Counted from the first letter of the stretch, positions 43,474-52,326 are shown. The stretch: 64,000 nucleotides of DNA from Streptosporangium brasiliense (GCF_030811595.1 NZ_JAUSRB010000002.1:1426001-1490000), one strand, 5' to 3'. Notes: generated from the sequence alone by a model not told the origin. Translations and numbers: made by a program.

Positions 43474-43614
43474 CCGGCTTCTGCCGTGACGCCGAGCAGG
43501 CCGGCGCCGGTCACCGGCTCAGCGTTAACCGCCGTACTGGTGTTCCACATGGCCAGAGTTACGAGAACCGCGTCACGCTCTTCCCGGCACTACAGCCGGA
43601 CCATGATCGATCTC

Positions 43615-43648
43615 AGCGCCAACGGCTGTACCGGTGTTCCCCAAAGCC
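43615..43648 (-). repeat. Right copy of the 34-bp inverted repeat
   Basis: AGCGCCAACGGCTGTACCGG and the following 14 bases match the reverse complement of 38326-38359 at 30 of 34 positions. Together they bracket 5.3 kb with two insertion sequences and the MFS/TetR pair. Confidence 0.7.
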
Positions 43649-43876
43649 GGAGAACGCCGACAGCAGTCGTCGTCGCCCGCCGTTGCCGGAGGAGTGGCTA
43701 GGCGCCGTGCCCTGGGCGATGCTCTCCGGTGCCTCGGCGGGAGCTCGGTGCACGGCAGGGGCGTGACGGTCGGGGCGGCGTTGTTCCGCTGTTGGCTGGC
43801 CGTTCTTGCGGCTGCGCCGTGTTCTGGCTCCGGCCCCGGATCTTGCGCGATCTTCACGACGTCGAGCCCGGCGGCA

Positions 43877-44008
43877 CGGGCCTGCGTGGACATCCGCGCC
43901 TGGATGGACCAGTGGAACGAGGCCCCCAAGCCGTTCGCGTGGACCAAGAAAGCCGAGGAGATCCTCGGATCCCTCGCTCAATATCGCCGACGAATTTCGG
44001 GTGGATGA
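43877..44008 (+). pseudogene. Fragment of an IS630-family transposase (C-terminus)
   Basis: Translation ends DIRAWMDQWNEAPKPFAWTK followed by KAEEILGSLAQY and RRISGG, which is the C-terminal tail of IS630-type transposases (W....PKPF.WTK.A..I). Upstream sequence in this frame (from 43634) has no similarity that I recognise, so only ~43 codons remain. Confidence 0.7.
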
Positions 44009-44055
44009 CACTATCCCCAGCTCAGGGCGGTATCCGACGGTAATCCCGCCAGTGC

Positions 44056-44163
44056 GGGACCCCGGAGGACCTCGCGGGCGCCGCCGTCTTCCTGGCCTCA
44101 GCGGAGTCGGTCTGGGTGACGGGCGGTGACCTGGTCGTGGACGGTGGCGACGCGGTGGTGTGA
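44056..44163 (+). pseudogene. Fragment of a short-chain dehydrogenase (C-terminus)
   Basis: The 36-codon frame reads GTPEDLAGAAVFLASAESVW then VTGGDLVVDGGDAVV and a TGA. This is the end of a classical SDR (TPE(D/E)(I/V)A..V.FLAS....(I/V)TG..L.VDGG). The catalytic YxxxK part is missing, and the fragment directly follows the IS630 remnant, so the gene was probably cut by transposition. Confidence 0.75.
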
Positions 44164-44187
44164 AAGCATCCGCACCGGCAGGCCGCG

Positions 44188-44880
44188 CTATCCGGTGGGC
44201 GGGTTCCCGGTTACCTGGCGGGCGGTGACCAGGCCCGATTCGTAGGCCGCGATGACCGCCTGGGCGCGGTCGCGCACGGAGAGCTTGTCGAAGATGCTGG
44301 TGATGTAGTTCTTGACGGTAGAGAGGCTGAGGCCAAGGGCGCGGGAGATCTCGGTGTTGTCGAGGCCCGTGGCCATCAGCCGCCATACCTCGACCTCGCG
44401 GGGTGTGAGTTCGTCCAGGCCCGTGGGTGTCGGCCGGGTGCCGTGAGGCGCCCGTACGTAGGTGGAGATCAGCCGGGTGAGCAGGCGTGGCGCGACGGCG
44501 GCGTCGCCGGCGTGGACGGTGCGGATCGCCGCGCTCAGGTCCTCAGGTGAGCTGTCCTTGGGCAGAAACCCGTAGGCTCCGGCGCGCAGGGCGCCCACGA
44601 GATACTCGTCCATGTCGAAGGTGCTGAGGGCCAGGACCCGGCTGCCGGGCACGGTGGAGGCGAGTTCCCTGGTCGCGCCGACTCCGTCGAGGACGGGCAT
44701 CCTGATGTCCATCACCACGACGTCGGGGCGTAGTTGGCGGGCAAGGGTGACGGCCTGCGCGCCGTTCTCGGCCTCTCCCACGACCTCGAAGGACGGGTCG
44801 GGGGAAAGGATCAGCGACAGGCCGCGCCGTACCAGCAACTGATCGTCCACGATCAGCACCCTGATCGGCGGCGCGGTCAT
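44188..44880 (-). CDS. NarL/FixJ-family response regulator
   Basis: 230 residues. Receiver domain with LIVDDQ, phospho-acceptor Asp in DVVVMDIRMP and the Lys in FLPKDSSPE. The LuxR-type helix-turn-helix reads LTPREVEVWRLMATGLDNTE then LSLSTVKNYITSIFDKL. Its start overlaps the kinase stop (ATGA). It is probably the regulator of the divergent hydrolase-MMPL operon. Confidence 0.93.
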   Translation of the reverse strand: MTAPPIRVLIVDDQLLVRRGLSLILSPDPSFEVVGEAENGAQAVTLARQLRPDVVVMDIRMPVLDGVGATRELASTVPGSRVLALSTFDMDEYLVGALRAGAYGFLPKDSSPEDLSAAIRTVHAGDAAVAPRLLTRLISTYVRAPHGTRPTPTGLDELTPREVEVWRLMATGLDNTEISRALGLSLSTVKNYITSIFDKLSVRDRAQAVIAAYESGLVTARQVTGNPPTG

Positions 44881-46058
44881 CGGTGCGCCCCTTCGTGCTG
44901 GACGGCCTCGTCCGTGGTCAGCGGCAGGTCGGCCACCACGGCGAACCCCCCGTCGGCCTGCGGGCCCGCGGTGAGGGTGCCGCCGTGCAGGACGACGCGT
45001 TCGCGCATGCCGATCAGGCCGTATCCGCCGGCGCGCGCCCCCTCCTGTGGCGGGCCGTCCCCGCCGTCGTCACGTACTTCGACGATGACTCGATCCTGAC
45101 GGTAGATCAGCTCCACGGACGCGCGGGCGGCCCCCGCGTGCTTGCGGGTGTTGGTGAGGGCCTCCTGAGCGATCCTGAACACCGTGAGGCCGACGGTCGG
45201 CGGCAACGGGCGCCGCTGCCCGTGGACACTGAACTCGGTCGGCACTCCGGCGAAGCGGGATTCGGCCACCAGGCGGTCGAGGTCGTCGATACCAGGCTGG
45301 GGCTGGGACGGCGCGACCTCGGGTTCGTCGCCGTCCCGCAGTACGTCCAGGAGCTGGCGCATCTCGCGCAACGCGAGCCGCCCGGAGGACTCCAGGGTGA
45401 CCAGGGCTTCCTTGACCACCTCCGGTTCTGCGAGGTTGGCCCGCGCTCCGCCGGCCATCAGCTGCATGGTGGTGATGTGGTGGGCCACGATGTCGTGCAA
45501 CTCCCGTGCGATGCGGCGGCGTTCGTCGGCCACCGCACGGTCGGCGAGGAGCCTGCGGTTGGCGTCCACCTCCCGCTGCCAGCGGTTCATCACCATGGCG
45601 GCGCCGACGACGATCAGGATGGTGAGCGGCGGGGTGATCGCGTCCTGCCAGGGCGGAATGCGGCCGTTGCTCTGGCTCAGCAGCGTCACCGCTACCGTGA
45701 CGACGGCCGCGAGCGCCGTCACGCGGCCGGGGCAGGCCCTGGCCGCCGAGTACAGGGCGACCACCAGCACGGCGCCGAAGTGCCGGGGCAGCGGCACGGT
45801 CAGGGTGGCCGTCGCGTCGAGTGCCAGGACGGCGGCGAGCGCCGCCACCGGGTGGCGGCGCCGGGCCAGCAGCGGCAGTGCTGTCAGCGCGACGAAGAGG
45901 AACCCGGTCACGCTCACGGTGTGCAGGCCGTCGGAGGCGTTGAAGAACACGTAGCTGAGCAGGTTCATCACGCAGGCGCCGCCGGTCACGAGGGCGTCGT
46001 TACGGCTCCACGGCAGCTCCCGGGCATCGCCGGACCCGACGTATCGGCTCCTGGACAT
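44877..46058 (-). CDS. Sensor histidine kinase, NarL-partner type
   Basis: 393 residues. Five or so membrane helices (up to about residue 145) without a large external domain, HisKA_3 with the acceptor His in IARELHDIVAHHITTMQLMA, and HATPase with AQEALTNTRKHAG, DDGGDG and GYGLIGMRERV. ATG 46058 starts the two-gene operon, which is divergent from the serine hydrolase. A signal in or near the membrane is likely. Confidence 0.93.
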   Translation of the reverse strand: MSRSRYVGSGDARELPWSRNDALVTGGACVMNLLSYVFFNASDGLHTVSVTGFLFVALTALPLLARRRHPVAALAAVLALDATATLTVPLPRHFGAVLVVALYSAARACPGRVTALAAVVTVAVTLLSQSNGRIPPWQDAITPPLTILIVVGAAMVMNRWQREVDANRRLLADRAVADERRRIARELHDIVAHHITTMQLMAGGARANLAEPEVVKEALVTLESSGRLALREMRQLLDVLRDGDEPEVAPSQPQPGIDDLDRLVAESRFAGVPTEFSVHGQRRPLPPTVGLTVFRIAQEALTNTRKHAGAARASVELIYRQDRVIVEVRDDGGDGPPQEGARAGGYGLIGMRERVVLHGGTLTAGPQADGGFAVVADLPLTTDEAVQHEGAHR

Positions 46059-46147
46059 GTCTGACTTCCCCCTGTATCAGGCCTCTTGGCCCCCGAAACA
46101 GGGTTGCACAGCAGTCGCGATGCTCTCACCGCGCGGACCTGGACTAG

Positions 46148-46163
46148 GACCAGGGTCCTGGTC
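46148..46163. promoter_or_regulatory. Operator-like palindrome in the divergent kinase/hydrolase promoter
   Basis: GACCAGGGTCCTGGTC has 7-bp perfect arms around a two-base centre. It lies in the 236-bp gap between the kinase and hydrolase starts. It is a plausible binding site for the NarL-type regulator. A short hairpin, GGCCTT...AAGGCC (46166-46181), follows. Confidence 0.5.
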
Positions 46164-46294
46164 GCGGCCTTGGGGAAGGCCTCAGGGCCCCGGTCAGGAT
46201 CATCCGCTGCCAGGAGGTTTGCCGCTCTTCTGACTGATGGTCTGGATACCGGCCGGGAACCCCCGGCACCAGGTACATCTGCCAGGAGGCAAAA

Positions 46295-47470
46295 ATGAGT
46301 GTTGGCCAGCGTCGATTCCATGCGGTCGTGGCGACAGCGGCCGTGGCCGTGTCGGCCGGTGTGCTGGCGGTGAGCCCGGCGCACGCGTCTTCCCCCGGTT
46401 ACGACCGGGCGGCCCTGCAAGCGGACCTGGACGCGATCCGCGACGCCGGCACGCTGGGCGTGCAGGCTCGGGTGCGTTCGCCCCGCGCCGATCTGGCCGC
46501 ATCCAGTGGTACGGCGGTGCTGGGCCGCCAGGTGCCGGTCCCGAGCGGCGGGCATTTCCGGATGGGCAGCAACACCAAGACCTTTGTCGCCGCCGTGATC
46601 CTGCAGCTCGAGGCGGAAGGGCGGCTCTCCGTCAACGACAGCGTCGAGCGGTGGCTTCCCGGGCTGGTGCGCGGCAACGGCAACGACGGACGCGCGATCA
46701 CCGTCAAGCACCTGCTCCAGCACACCAGCGGCCTGCACGACTCCGTGGGCGACATCGAGAAGAAGATGCACACGGAGCGGGGTTACCGCACCTACCGGTT
46801 CCTGCGCATGAGCCCGCGGCGGCTGGTGGCGCTCAGCATCGGCCATCGACCGCTGTTCGCCCCCGGCTCCCGCTGGAGCTATTCCAACATCAACTACACC
46901 TTGGCCGGAATGATCATCGAGAAGGCCGCCAGGAACTCCTGGCGCGAGGAGGTGACGCGCCGGATCATCAAGCCGCTGAAGCTGCGGAACACGACCCTGC
47001 CCGGCGACTCCCCGCTCCTGCCCAAGCCGCACGTGCAGTCCTACACCGAGGACGCCGAAACCGCGCGCCCGTTCCGCTCCACCTTGCTCAGCCTCGGCTG
47101 GGCCGGCGCGGCGGGCGAGGCCGTCACCACCACGGAAGATCTGGTCAGGTTCTGGCGTGCACTGCTGGGCGAGCAGGTGCTGTCGCAGCAACAACTGAAG
47201 AAGATGATGACCACGGTCCCTGTCGGCGTGCCCGGCAGGGAGTTCGGGCTGGGTATGGCCAAGCAGCGACTGAGCTGCGGGGTCACGGCCTGGTCGCACC
47301 CCGGCGGCACCCCCGGGTTCATCACCGACAACGCCGTCACCCAGGACGGCCGTACCAGCGTGATCGTCTCCCGGAGCACCTACCCCGGCACGCGAGAGCA
47401 GGGCCAGGCCACGGCCCGCCTGATCGACAACGCACTCTGCGCCGCTTCCGTCCGCCGGAGCACGTCGTGA
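46295..47470 (+). CDS. Secreted serine hydrolase, DD-carboxypeptidase/beta-lactamase class C fold
   Basis: 391 residues with a signal peptide (AVVATAAVAVSAGVLAVSPAHAS) and the three penicillin-recognition motifs: S-x-x-K in RMGSNTKTFVAAVIL, Y-x-N in WSYSNINY and an H-x-G variant in WSHPGGTPGF. The overall pattern is that of Streptomyces R61-type DD-peptidases and related esterases. AGGAGGCAAAA before ATG 46295 is a strong ribosome site. Its stop overlaps the MMPL transporter start as GTGA, so the hydrolase and exporter are made together. Confidence 0.9.
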   Translation: MSVGQRRFHAVVATAAVAVSAGVLAVSPAHASSPGYDRAALQADLDAIRDAGTLGVQARVRSPRADLAASSGTAVLGRQVPVPSGGHFRMGSNTKTFVAAVILQLEAEGRLSVNDSVERWLPGLVRGNGNDGRAITVKHLLQHTSGLHDSVGDIEKKMHTERGYRTYRFLRMSPRRLVALSIGHRPLFAPGSRWSYSNINYTLAGMIIEKAARNSWREEVTRRIIKPLKLRNTTLPGDSPLLPKPHVQSYTEDAETARPFRSTLLSLGWAGAAGEAVTTTEDLVRFWRALLGEQVLSQQQLKKMMTTVPVGVPGREFGLGMAKQRLSCGVTAWSHPGGTPGFITDNAVTQDGRTSVIVSRSTYPGTREQGQATARLIDNALCAASVRRSTS

Positions 47471-49689
47471 TCCGCGCCTTGACCGGATACTCCACCAGAC
47501 ACCCATGGAAGGTCATCGCCCTCTGGGCGGTGCTGGGCGTCGCGTTGAGCGCCCTGATCCCGACCCTGTTCGACCGGGTCACCCAGAACCAGACCGGGGA
47601 CTTCCTGCCCCGTAGCTACGACTCGGCCGCCGCCCTGAACATCGCCGAGGAGCGGTTCGGGGTGAATCCCGACGCGACCACGGTGACGGTGCTGGTCGCC
47701 CGCTCCGACGGCAAGGCCCTCAGCGCCGCTGACCAGGAGCGGATCGAGGCCGAGGCGGCGAAGCTGGCCAAGCGCCGGGTGATCATGCCGAGGGAGGACG
47801 ACGGTCCGCAGCAGTACCTGCTCCCCGACCGCTCCCAGACCCCCACGATCGCCCCGGCGATGACGGCACCCGACCGGAGTTTCGAGCTGCTCTCCGTCGA
47901 GCTGATCGGCAATCGTGCGGATAGGGGCGTCCAGGGCGTCTACCGGACCTTCAGGGACGCCGCCCGGACGCAGTTCTCAGAGGCGGGGATGCGTACCGGT
48001 TTCACCGGGCCTCTCGCCGACGCCGTCGACACCGTCGATTCCCGCAAGATCGCCACGACGGTCGGGGGCGGGCTCATCATGGGGCTCATCATCCTGCTCA
48101 ACGTGCTGGTGTTTCGCAGCGTGCTGGCGGCCCTGCTGCCGTTGCTCGCGGTCGCCCTGATCGGCTTCGTGGCCGCGGGTGCCGTCGCGGGCGCCGCGAT
48201 GATCACCGGGCTCAAGCTCGACGCGAGCACCCCCGGACTGATCAACGTGGTCTTGTTCGGCATTGGCATCGACTACCTGTTGTTCCTGCTGTTCCGCTTC
48301 CGCGAGGCACTGCGGGCCAGGCCCGAGCAGTCAGCCCGCGAGGTGGCCGGGCAGGTCTCCGGCCGGGTGGGCACCGCGATCACCTCGGCGGCGCTGACCA
48401 TCGTGGCCGCCTTCGCCACGCTGGGACTGGCGACCTTCGGGCAGTTTCGCTCGATGGGCCCCGCGATCGCCGTCGCGATCCTGGTGATGCTGCTCGGCAG
48501 CCTCACCCTGCTGCCGGCGCTGCTCGCGGCCACCGGCCGCAAGATGTTCTGGCCCTCCAGCACGGCCTTGCACCGCGAGACGCGCGAGGGCCGTGCCGCC
48601 CGCTTGGGTGAGCTGGTCACGCGACGCCCGCTGATGATGCTGACCGCCTCTGTCGCCCTGCTCGCCGCACTGGCCGCCGGGCTGATCGGCATCCGCATGG
48701 ACTACGGCCAGGGCAGCCCCGGCACCCAGACCCCCGCCGCAGCCACCGCGGCCGAGATCTCCCGTACGCTGCCGGCCGGCGTGTCGGACCCGACGAGCGT
48801 CTTTGTTACCGCCAAGGACGACGGCGCCCTCACCGCAGACCGGCTGGACGGTCTATCGCGAGCGCTCACCCAGGTTAAGGGTGTGGGCCAGGTCGCGCGG
48901 ACCGTCCTGAACAAGGACCACCGCGCCGCCAGGATCGACCTCTATCCGACCGCGGACCCGCAGAGCCAGCAGGCCCGCGACCTGGCCTCCGGACCGATCA
49001 GGGCCGCGGTCGCCCAGCACACGCCCGCCGGGACGACGGCACACGTGGGCGGGACCCCGGCGATCATCGCCGACATCTCGACGGCTGTCGAGCACGACCT
49101 CACGATCGTGTTCCCGGTCGCGGCCGCGCTGATCGCGCTGATTCTCCTGCTGCTCCTGCGCAGCCTGCTCGCGCCGGTGATCCTGATGCTCTCCGTCGGG
49201 CTCGGCTTCGCCGCCACCCTCGGCGCCGCCACCCTGTTGTTCCAGCACATACTCGGCAAGCCGGGCGTCAGCTTCACCCTCCCGCTCGTGTTGTTCCTGT
49301 TCGTCGTCGCCCTGGGCACCGACTACAACATCCTGATCACCGACCGGATCCGGGAGGAGATGCGGCGACCAGGTCCGGCCCGCGCCGCCGTGGCCCGTGC
49401 CGTACGGCACACGACACCGGCCATCACGACGGCCGGCGTGGTGCTAGCCGCTTCCTTCGCCAGCCTCGCCACATCCTCGGGCAACGAACAGATCGCCTTC
49501 GCGATGACGCTGGGCATCATGGTTTCCGCGCTTGTGGTGTCGCTGGTGCTGGTCCCCGCACTCACCGCACTGCTCGGTCGGGCCGTCTGGTGGCCGGTCC
49601 GCCCTCGACCTACCACGAACCCGCAGGACCGTGCGCCCGAACCCGCCCCGGCACCCGACCGGGCCCCAGCCTCTTGGGGCTCGCCATAG
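47467..49689 (+). CDS. MMPL-family transporter
   Basis: 740 residues. An RND-like protein with two halves: a first helix (HPWKVIALWAVLGVALSALI), an extracytoplasmic loop and five helices, then the same again. The conserved membrane motifs are GIGIDYLLFLLFRFREAL in the first half and LGTDYNILITDRIREE in the second, with the proton-relay Asp/Tyr. MMPL proteins export lipids, siderophores or drugs in actinobacteria. GTG 47467 overlaps the hydrolase stop. The two-component system divergent from this operon probably controls it. Confidence 0.93.
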   Translation: MIRALTGYSTRHPWKVIALWAVLGVALSALIPTLFDRVTQNQTGDFLPRSYDSAAALNIAEERFGVNPDATTVTVLVARSDGKALSAADQERIEAEAAKLAKRRVIMPREDDGPQQYLLPDRSQTPTIAPAMTAPDRSFELLSVELIGNRADRGVQGVYRTFRDAARTQFSEAGMRTGFTGPLADAVDTVDSRKIATTVGGGLIMGLIILLNVLVFRSVLAALLPLLAVALIGFVAAGAVAGAAMITGLKLDASTPGLINVVLFGIGIDYLLFLLFRFREALRARPEQSAREVAGQVSGRVGTAITSAALTIVAAFATLGLATFGQFRSMGPAIAVAILVMLLGSLTLLPALLAATGRKMFWPSSTALHRETREGRAARLGELVTRRPLMMLTASVALLAALAAGLIGIRMDYGQGSPGTQTPAAATAAEISRTLPAGVSDPTSVFVTAKDDGALTADRLDGLSRALTQVKGVGQVARTVLNKDHRAARIDLYPTADPQSQQARDLASGPIRAAVAQHTPAGTTAHVGGTPAIIADISTAVEHDLTIVFPVAAALIALILLLLLRSLLAPVILMLSVGLGFAATLGAATLLFQHILGKPGVSFTLPLVLFLFVVALGTDYNILITDRIREEMRRPGPARAAVARAVRHTTPAITTAGVVLAASFASLATSSGNEQIAFAMTLGIMVSALVVSLVLVPALTALLGRAVWWPVRPRPTTNPQDRAPEPAPAPDRAPASWGSP

Positions 49690-49870
49690 CCGCCGCCCCT
49701 GACGGCATGGAAGGGGTACGGCCGGAGTACGCCAGAAACACACCGCTTGGTGCAGGTATCTCGCCTGGTGTCAGCAGCCGTGTCGTCGTGCTCGGAGGTG
49801 ATGCGGGCAGAGGTCTCCCGCCGAGACTGTTCCGACCCGAGAGAAAGCGCTTACGGTACAAACGGTTCCG

Positions 49871-51115
49871 GTGCAGGTTCACCCCCGATTACCGCTGACC
49901 GGGGGTGCGCAGCGGCCGGAAGTTGCCCTCGCGCACAGCCTCGGGCAGGGAGAAGTTGTAGTGGCCCAGGAAGTTGAGCCACTCGAAGCCGACACGATCA
50001 GAACCGTCCTCAACCTCGCCGGGCACCTCGCGCGGACGCACGACGTCGAGATCGTGAGCGTGGTCAGGGAGCGCGAGCGGCCCTTCTTCCCCGTGCCCGC
50101 CGGCGTCCGCGTCCGCTACCTCGACGAGCGGCTGCATCGGCGCAGGGGCCTGCTGTCACGCCTGCCCAGCGTGCTGGTGCCCAAGGACGAGGCCGCCTAC
50201 CACCGGTTCACCCTCCGGACCGGCCTCGAACTTCTCCGCTACATCCGCTCCCGCCGCCGGGGCGTCCTCATCGGCACCCGGCCGGGCCTGAATCTGATCG
50301 TCGCCCGCGCCGCCCCGCCCGAGGTCATCACGGTCGCCCAGGAGCACGCGAACCTCTCGGGCCACCGGCCGGCGGTCCGCAGGCAGATCCTCCGCCGGTA
50401 CGGCAGGCTCGACGCCCTCGTCACACTCACCCGGACCGACCTCCTCGCCTACCAGCGCGCCTACCGGCGGGCGGGCAAGAGCGCCCCGCGGACCCTGACC
50501 CGGATCCCGAACGCCGTCACCCGGCTGGAGGGCGGCGTCTCCCCCCTCACCGCCAGGACCGCGGTCACCGTGGGCCGCCTCACCCACGTCAAGGGCCACG
50601 ACCTGCTGATCCGTGCCTGGGCCCAGGTCCACGCCAGGCATCCGGACTGGACCCTGTGCGTCTTCGGCGGCGGCCCGCGCCGGGAGAAGCTCCAGGCGTC
50701 GATCGACAGCCACGGGCTGACCGGGCACGTGCTCCTCGGAGGCTCCGTCAAGGACGTCGGCGCGGAGCTCGGCGCCGCCTCGATGTTCGTGCTCAGCTCC
50801 CGCCGCGAGGGCATGCCGATGGTCATCCTGGAGGCGATGAGCAAGGGACTGCCGGTGGTCAGCTACGACTGCCCCACCGGACCTGCCGAGCTGATCACCC
50901 ACGGCTCCGACGGGCTGCTGGTCAGGCCGGGGAAGATCCAGGCGCTGGCCGACGCGATCTGCGCGCTCATCGAGGACGAGGAGCTGCGCCGCGAGATCGG
51001 AGCCCGCGCCCTGGAGACCGCGGCCGGCTACCGGCTCGCCACCATCGGGGCCAGGTGGGAGGCGCTCCTGTCCGACCTGGTGGACCGCCACCCCCACCAC
51101 CGGCGCGAGAGGTGA
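49871..51115 (+). CDS. GT4-type glycosyltransferase with replaced N-terminus, possibly inactive
   Basis: The frame encodes 414 residues, but glycosyltransferase similarity starts only at about residue 42 (TIRTVLNLAGHLARTHDVEI). A normal protein of this group begins with a strand and a Gly-rich loop (...GGTIRTVLNLA), which is missing here; the first 41 codons instead run antisense through the Tn3 transposase remnant. The rest is a complete GT-B enzyme: VTVGRLTHVKGHDLLIRAWA, FVLSSRREGMPMVILEAMSK with the E-x7-E motif, and PTGPAELITHGSDGLLV. Without the Gly-rich loop acceptor binding and folding may fail, so a pseudogene is possible. The start is uncertain. Confidence 0.7.
   Translation: MQVHPRLPLTGGAQRPEVALAHSLGQGEVVVAQEVEPLEADTIRTVLNLAGHLARTHDVEIVSVVRERERPFFPVPAGVRVRYLDERLHRRRGLLSRLPSVLVPKDEAAYHRFTLRTGLELLRYIRSRRRGVLIGTRPGLNLIVARAAPPEVITVAQEHANLSGHRPAVRRQILRRYGRLDALVTLTRTDLLAYQRAYRRAGKSAPRTLTRIPNAVTRLEGGVSPLTARTAVTVGRLTHVKGHDLLIRAWAQVHARHPDWTLCVFGGGPRREKLQASIDSHGLTGHVLLGGSVKDVGAELGAASMFVLSSRREGMPMVILEAMSKGLPVVSYDCPTGPAELITHGSDGLLVRPGKIQALADAICALIEDEELRREIGARALETAAGYRLATIGARWEALLSDLVDRHPHHRRER
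49889..49990 (-). pseudogene. 3' end of a Tn3-family transposase
   Basis: The minus-strand frame reads GFEWLNFLGHYNFSLPEAVR then EGNFRPLRTPGQR and TAA at 49889-49891. The H/LNFLG-Y-F-LP and LRPLRDP-like ending is that of Tn3-type TnpA C-termini. Only ~33 codons remain, and they end where the glycosyltransferase similarity begins, so this marks an old insertion or deletion junction. Confidence 0.5.
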
Positions 51116-51142
51116 ACACCGCCGGCTCCACCTCCGCCGGAG

Positions 51143-51195
51143 GCACCTGTCCGGCCCGGACCGGCCGGAGCACCTGTCCGGCCCGGACCGGCCGG
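51143..51195. repeat. 27-bp tandem duplication after the glycosyltransferase gene
   Basis: GCACCTGTCCGGCCCGGACC and six more bases occur at 51143 and again at 51170. The repeat begins 28 bp after the stop. Confidence 0.9.
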
Positions 51196-51267
51196 CTGAG
51201 TCCGCGGGAGCCGCCCCGGCCGAAATCACGGTGCGCTCTCATCTCCGCTGGGGTAGCGTCGGCGTTC

Positions 51268-51780
51268 ATGACTCCTCCTCGTAATCGTCCTCCTTTCGAG
51301 GCGGACGAGCGGACCCAGCTCGTCGGCTGGCTCGACATGCAGCGCGCGATAATTCACTGGAAATGCGAAGGCCTGTCCGACGCGGACGCGCATCGATCCG
51401 TCCTTCCCGCCTCTCCCCTCATGACGATGGCGGGTGTCGTCTCCCATATGCGCTGGGTGGAGAACACCTGGTTCGAGGTCATGCTGCTGGGCCGGCCGGC
51501 CAGGGGACCGCAGTTCGACGACGGGCCCGAGGATGCCGACATGATGGTCGAAGGCATCCCGCTCGCGCAGCTCCTCGAGGAGTACGACAGGCAGTGCGCG
51601 GTGTCGAACGAGATCATCGCGGCCCATTCGCTGGATGACGTGGGCAAGCACCCGGACTTCCGGGTGGCCGGCGCGTCCCTGCGCTGGATCCTGCTCCACA
51701 TGATCGAGGAGACCGCCCGGCACGCCGGCCACGTGGACGTCATCCGGGAGCTCCTCGACGGCGGGAAGGGCTACTACTAG
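51268..51780 (+). CDS. DinB-family protein (DUF664)
   Basis: 170 residues, the usual length for DUF664. The four-helix DinB fold is indicated by LVGWLDMQRAIIHWKCEGLS, LMTMAGVVSHMRWVENTWFE (metal His in helix 2) and LHMIEETARHAGHVDVIREL (H...H metal pair near the C-terminus). Such proteins include mycothiol-dependent enzymes of actinobacteria, but here no partner gene is adjacent. ATG 51268 is preceded by ordinary sequence; no strong ribosome site was seen. Confidence 0.9.
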   Translation: MTPPRNRPPFEADERTQLVGWLDMQRAIIHWKCEGLSDADAHRSVLPASPLMTMAGVVSHMRWVENTWFEVMLLGRPARGPQFDDGPEDADMMVEGIPLAQLLEEYDRQCAVSNEIIAAHSLDDVGKHPDFRVAGASLRWILLHMIEETARHAGHVDVIRELLDGGKGYY

Positions 51781-51886
51781 CGTCACGTTCCGTGTGGTGG
51801 AAGGACCGCGAACGACCCTCCGCAGGTATGCCGATCTCCCCGTGAGGAGACGGATCACCCGGGCTTTCCGGACGTACGATCCGGGC

Positions 51887-52159
51887 ATGACCCGCCGGAG
51901 CGCCACAGCATGGTGCGCAGGACTCGGAGCGGCCGCACTGGCTCTGACGGGATGCGCCGCCGACGACGAGATCTTCGTCTCCAACTTCAGCGACTCGCAC
52001 GGCAGAGCCTGCACGTTCGTCTACACCGCCCGGGAGGGCGAGAGCTGGAACAGCAGCAGGGACGTGGATGTCAGCCAGCTCGACTGCGAGTATCCCCCCG
52101 TGGGCCGCACCCCGGGACCGCCCGTGACGACGCATCTGGAGACCGGCCCCACGGAGTGA
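51887..52159 (+). CDS. Small lipoprotein, function unknown
   Basis: 90 residues. Signal with lipobox ALALTGCAAD (Cys ~23), then a short mature domain with two Cys (GRACTFVYT, LDCEYPP) that could form a disulfide, and a Pro-rich end. No family was recognised. ATG 51887 is the only start giving a signal peptide. It is co-directional with the DinB gene, 106 bp away. Confidence 0.6.
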   Translation: MTRRSATAWCAGLGAAALALTGCAADDEIFVSNFSDSHGRACTFVYTAREGESWNSSRDVDVSQLDCEYPPVGRTPGPPVTTHLETGPTE

Positions 52160-52234
52160 CCGATGAGGTGGCACTCCGCGGGCGGGCCGTCCCCCCGGCC
52201 CTGATCCGGACCCGGCGCGGCGGCGTCGCCGCCT

Positions 52235-52272
52235 GACTCTCGGCAAGCCATCCGACTTGCTGAGAGTCATTT
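52235..52272 (+). terminator. Rho-independent-type terminator
   Basis: GACTCTCGGCAAG (52235-52247) pairs with CTTGCTGAGAGTC (52256-52268), one G-T pair, and is followed by ATTTTG. It closes the transcript of the preceding small lipoprotein gene. Confidence 0.75.
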
Positions 52273-52326
52273 TGCCGTCAGCAGGAACGCCCGGTGCGAG
52301 CATCGCCGAAGAAGTCAGAAGCGATC

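Noticed and set aside
49857-49893. Sequence resembling a 38-bp Tn3-type inverted repeat (GGGG...TAAG on the minus strand) next to the Tn3 transposase remnant
   Set aside because: Its orientation is opposite to that expected for the end adjoining tnpA, and no matching partner was found, so it may be chance.
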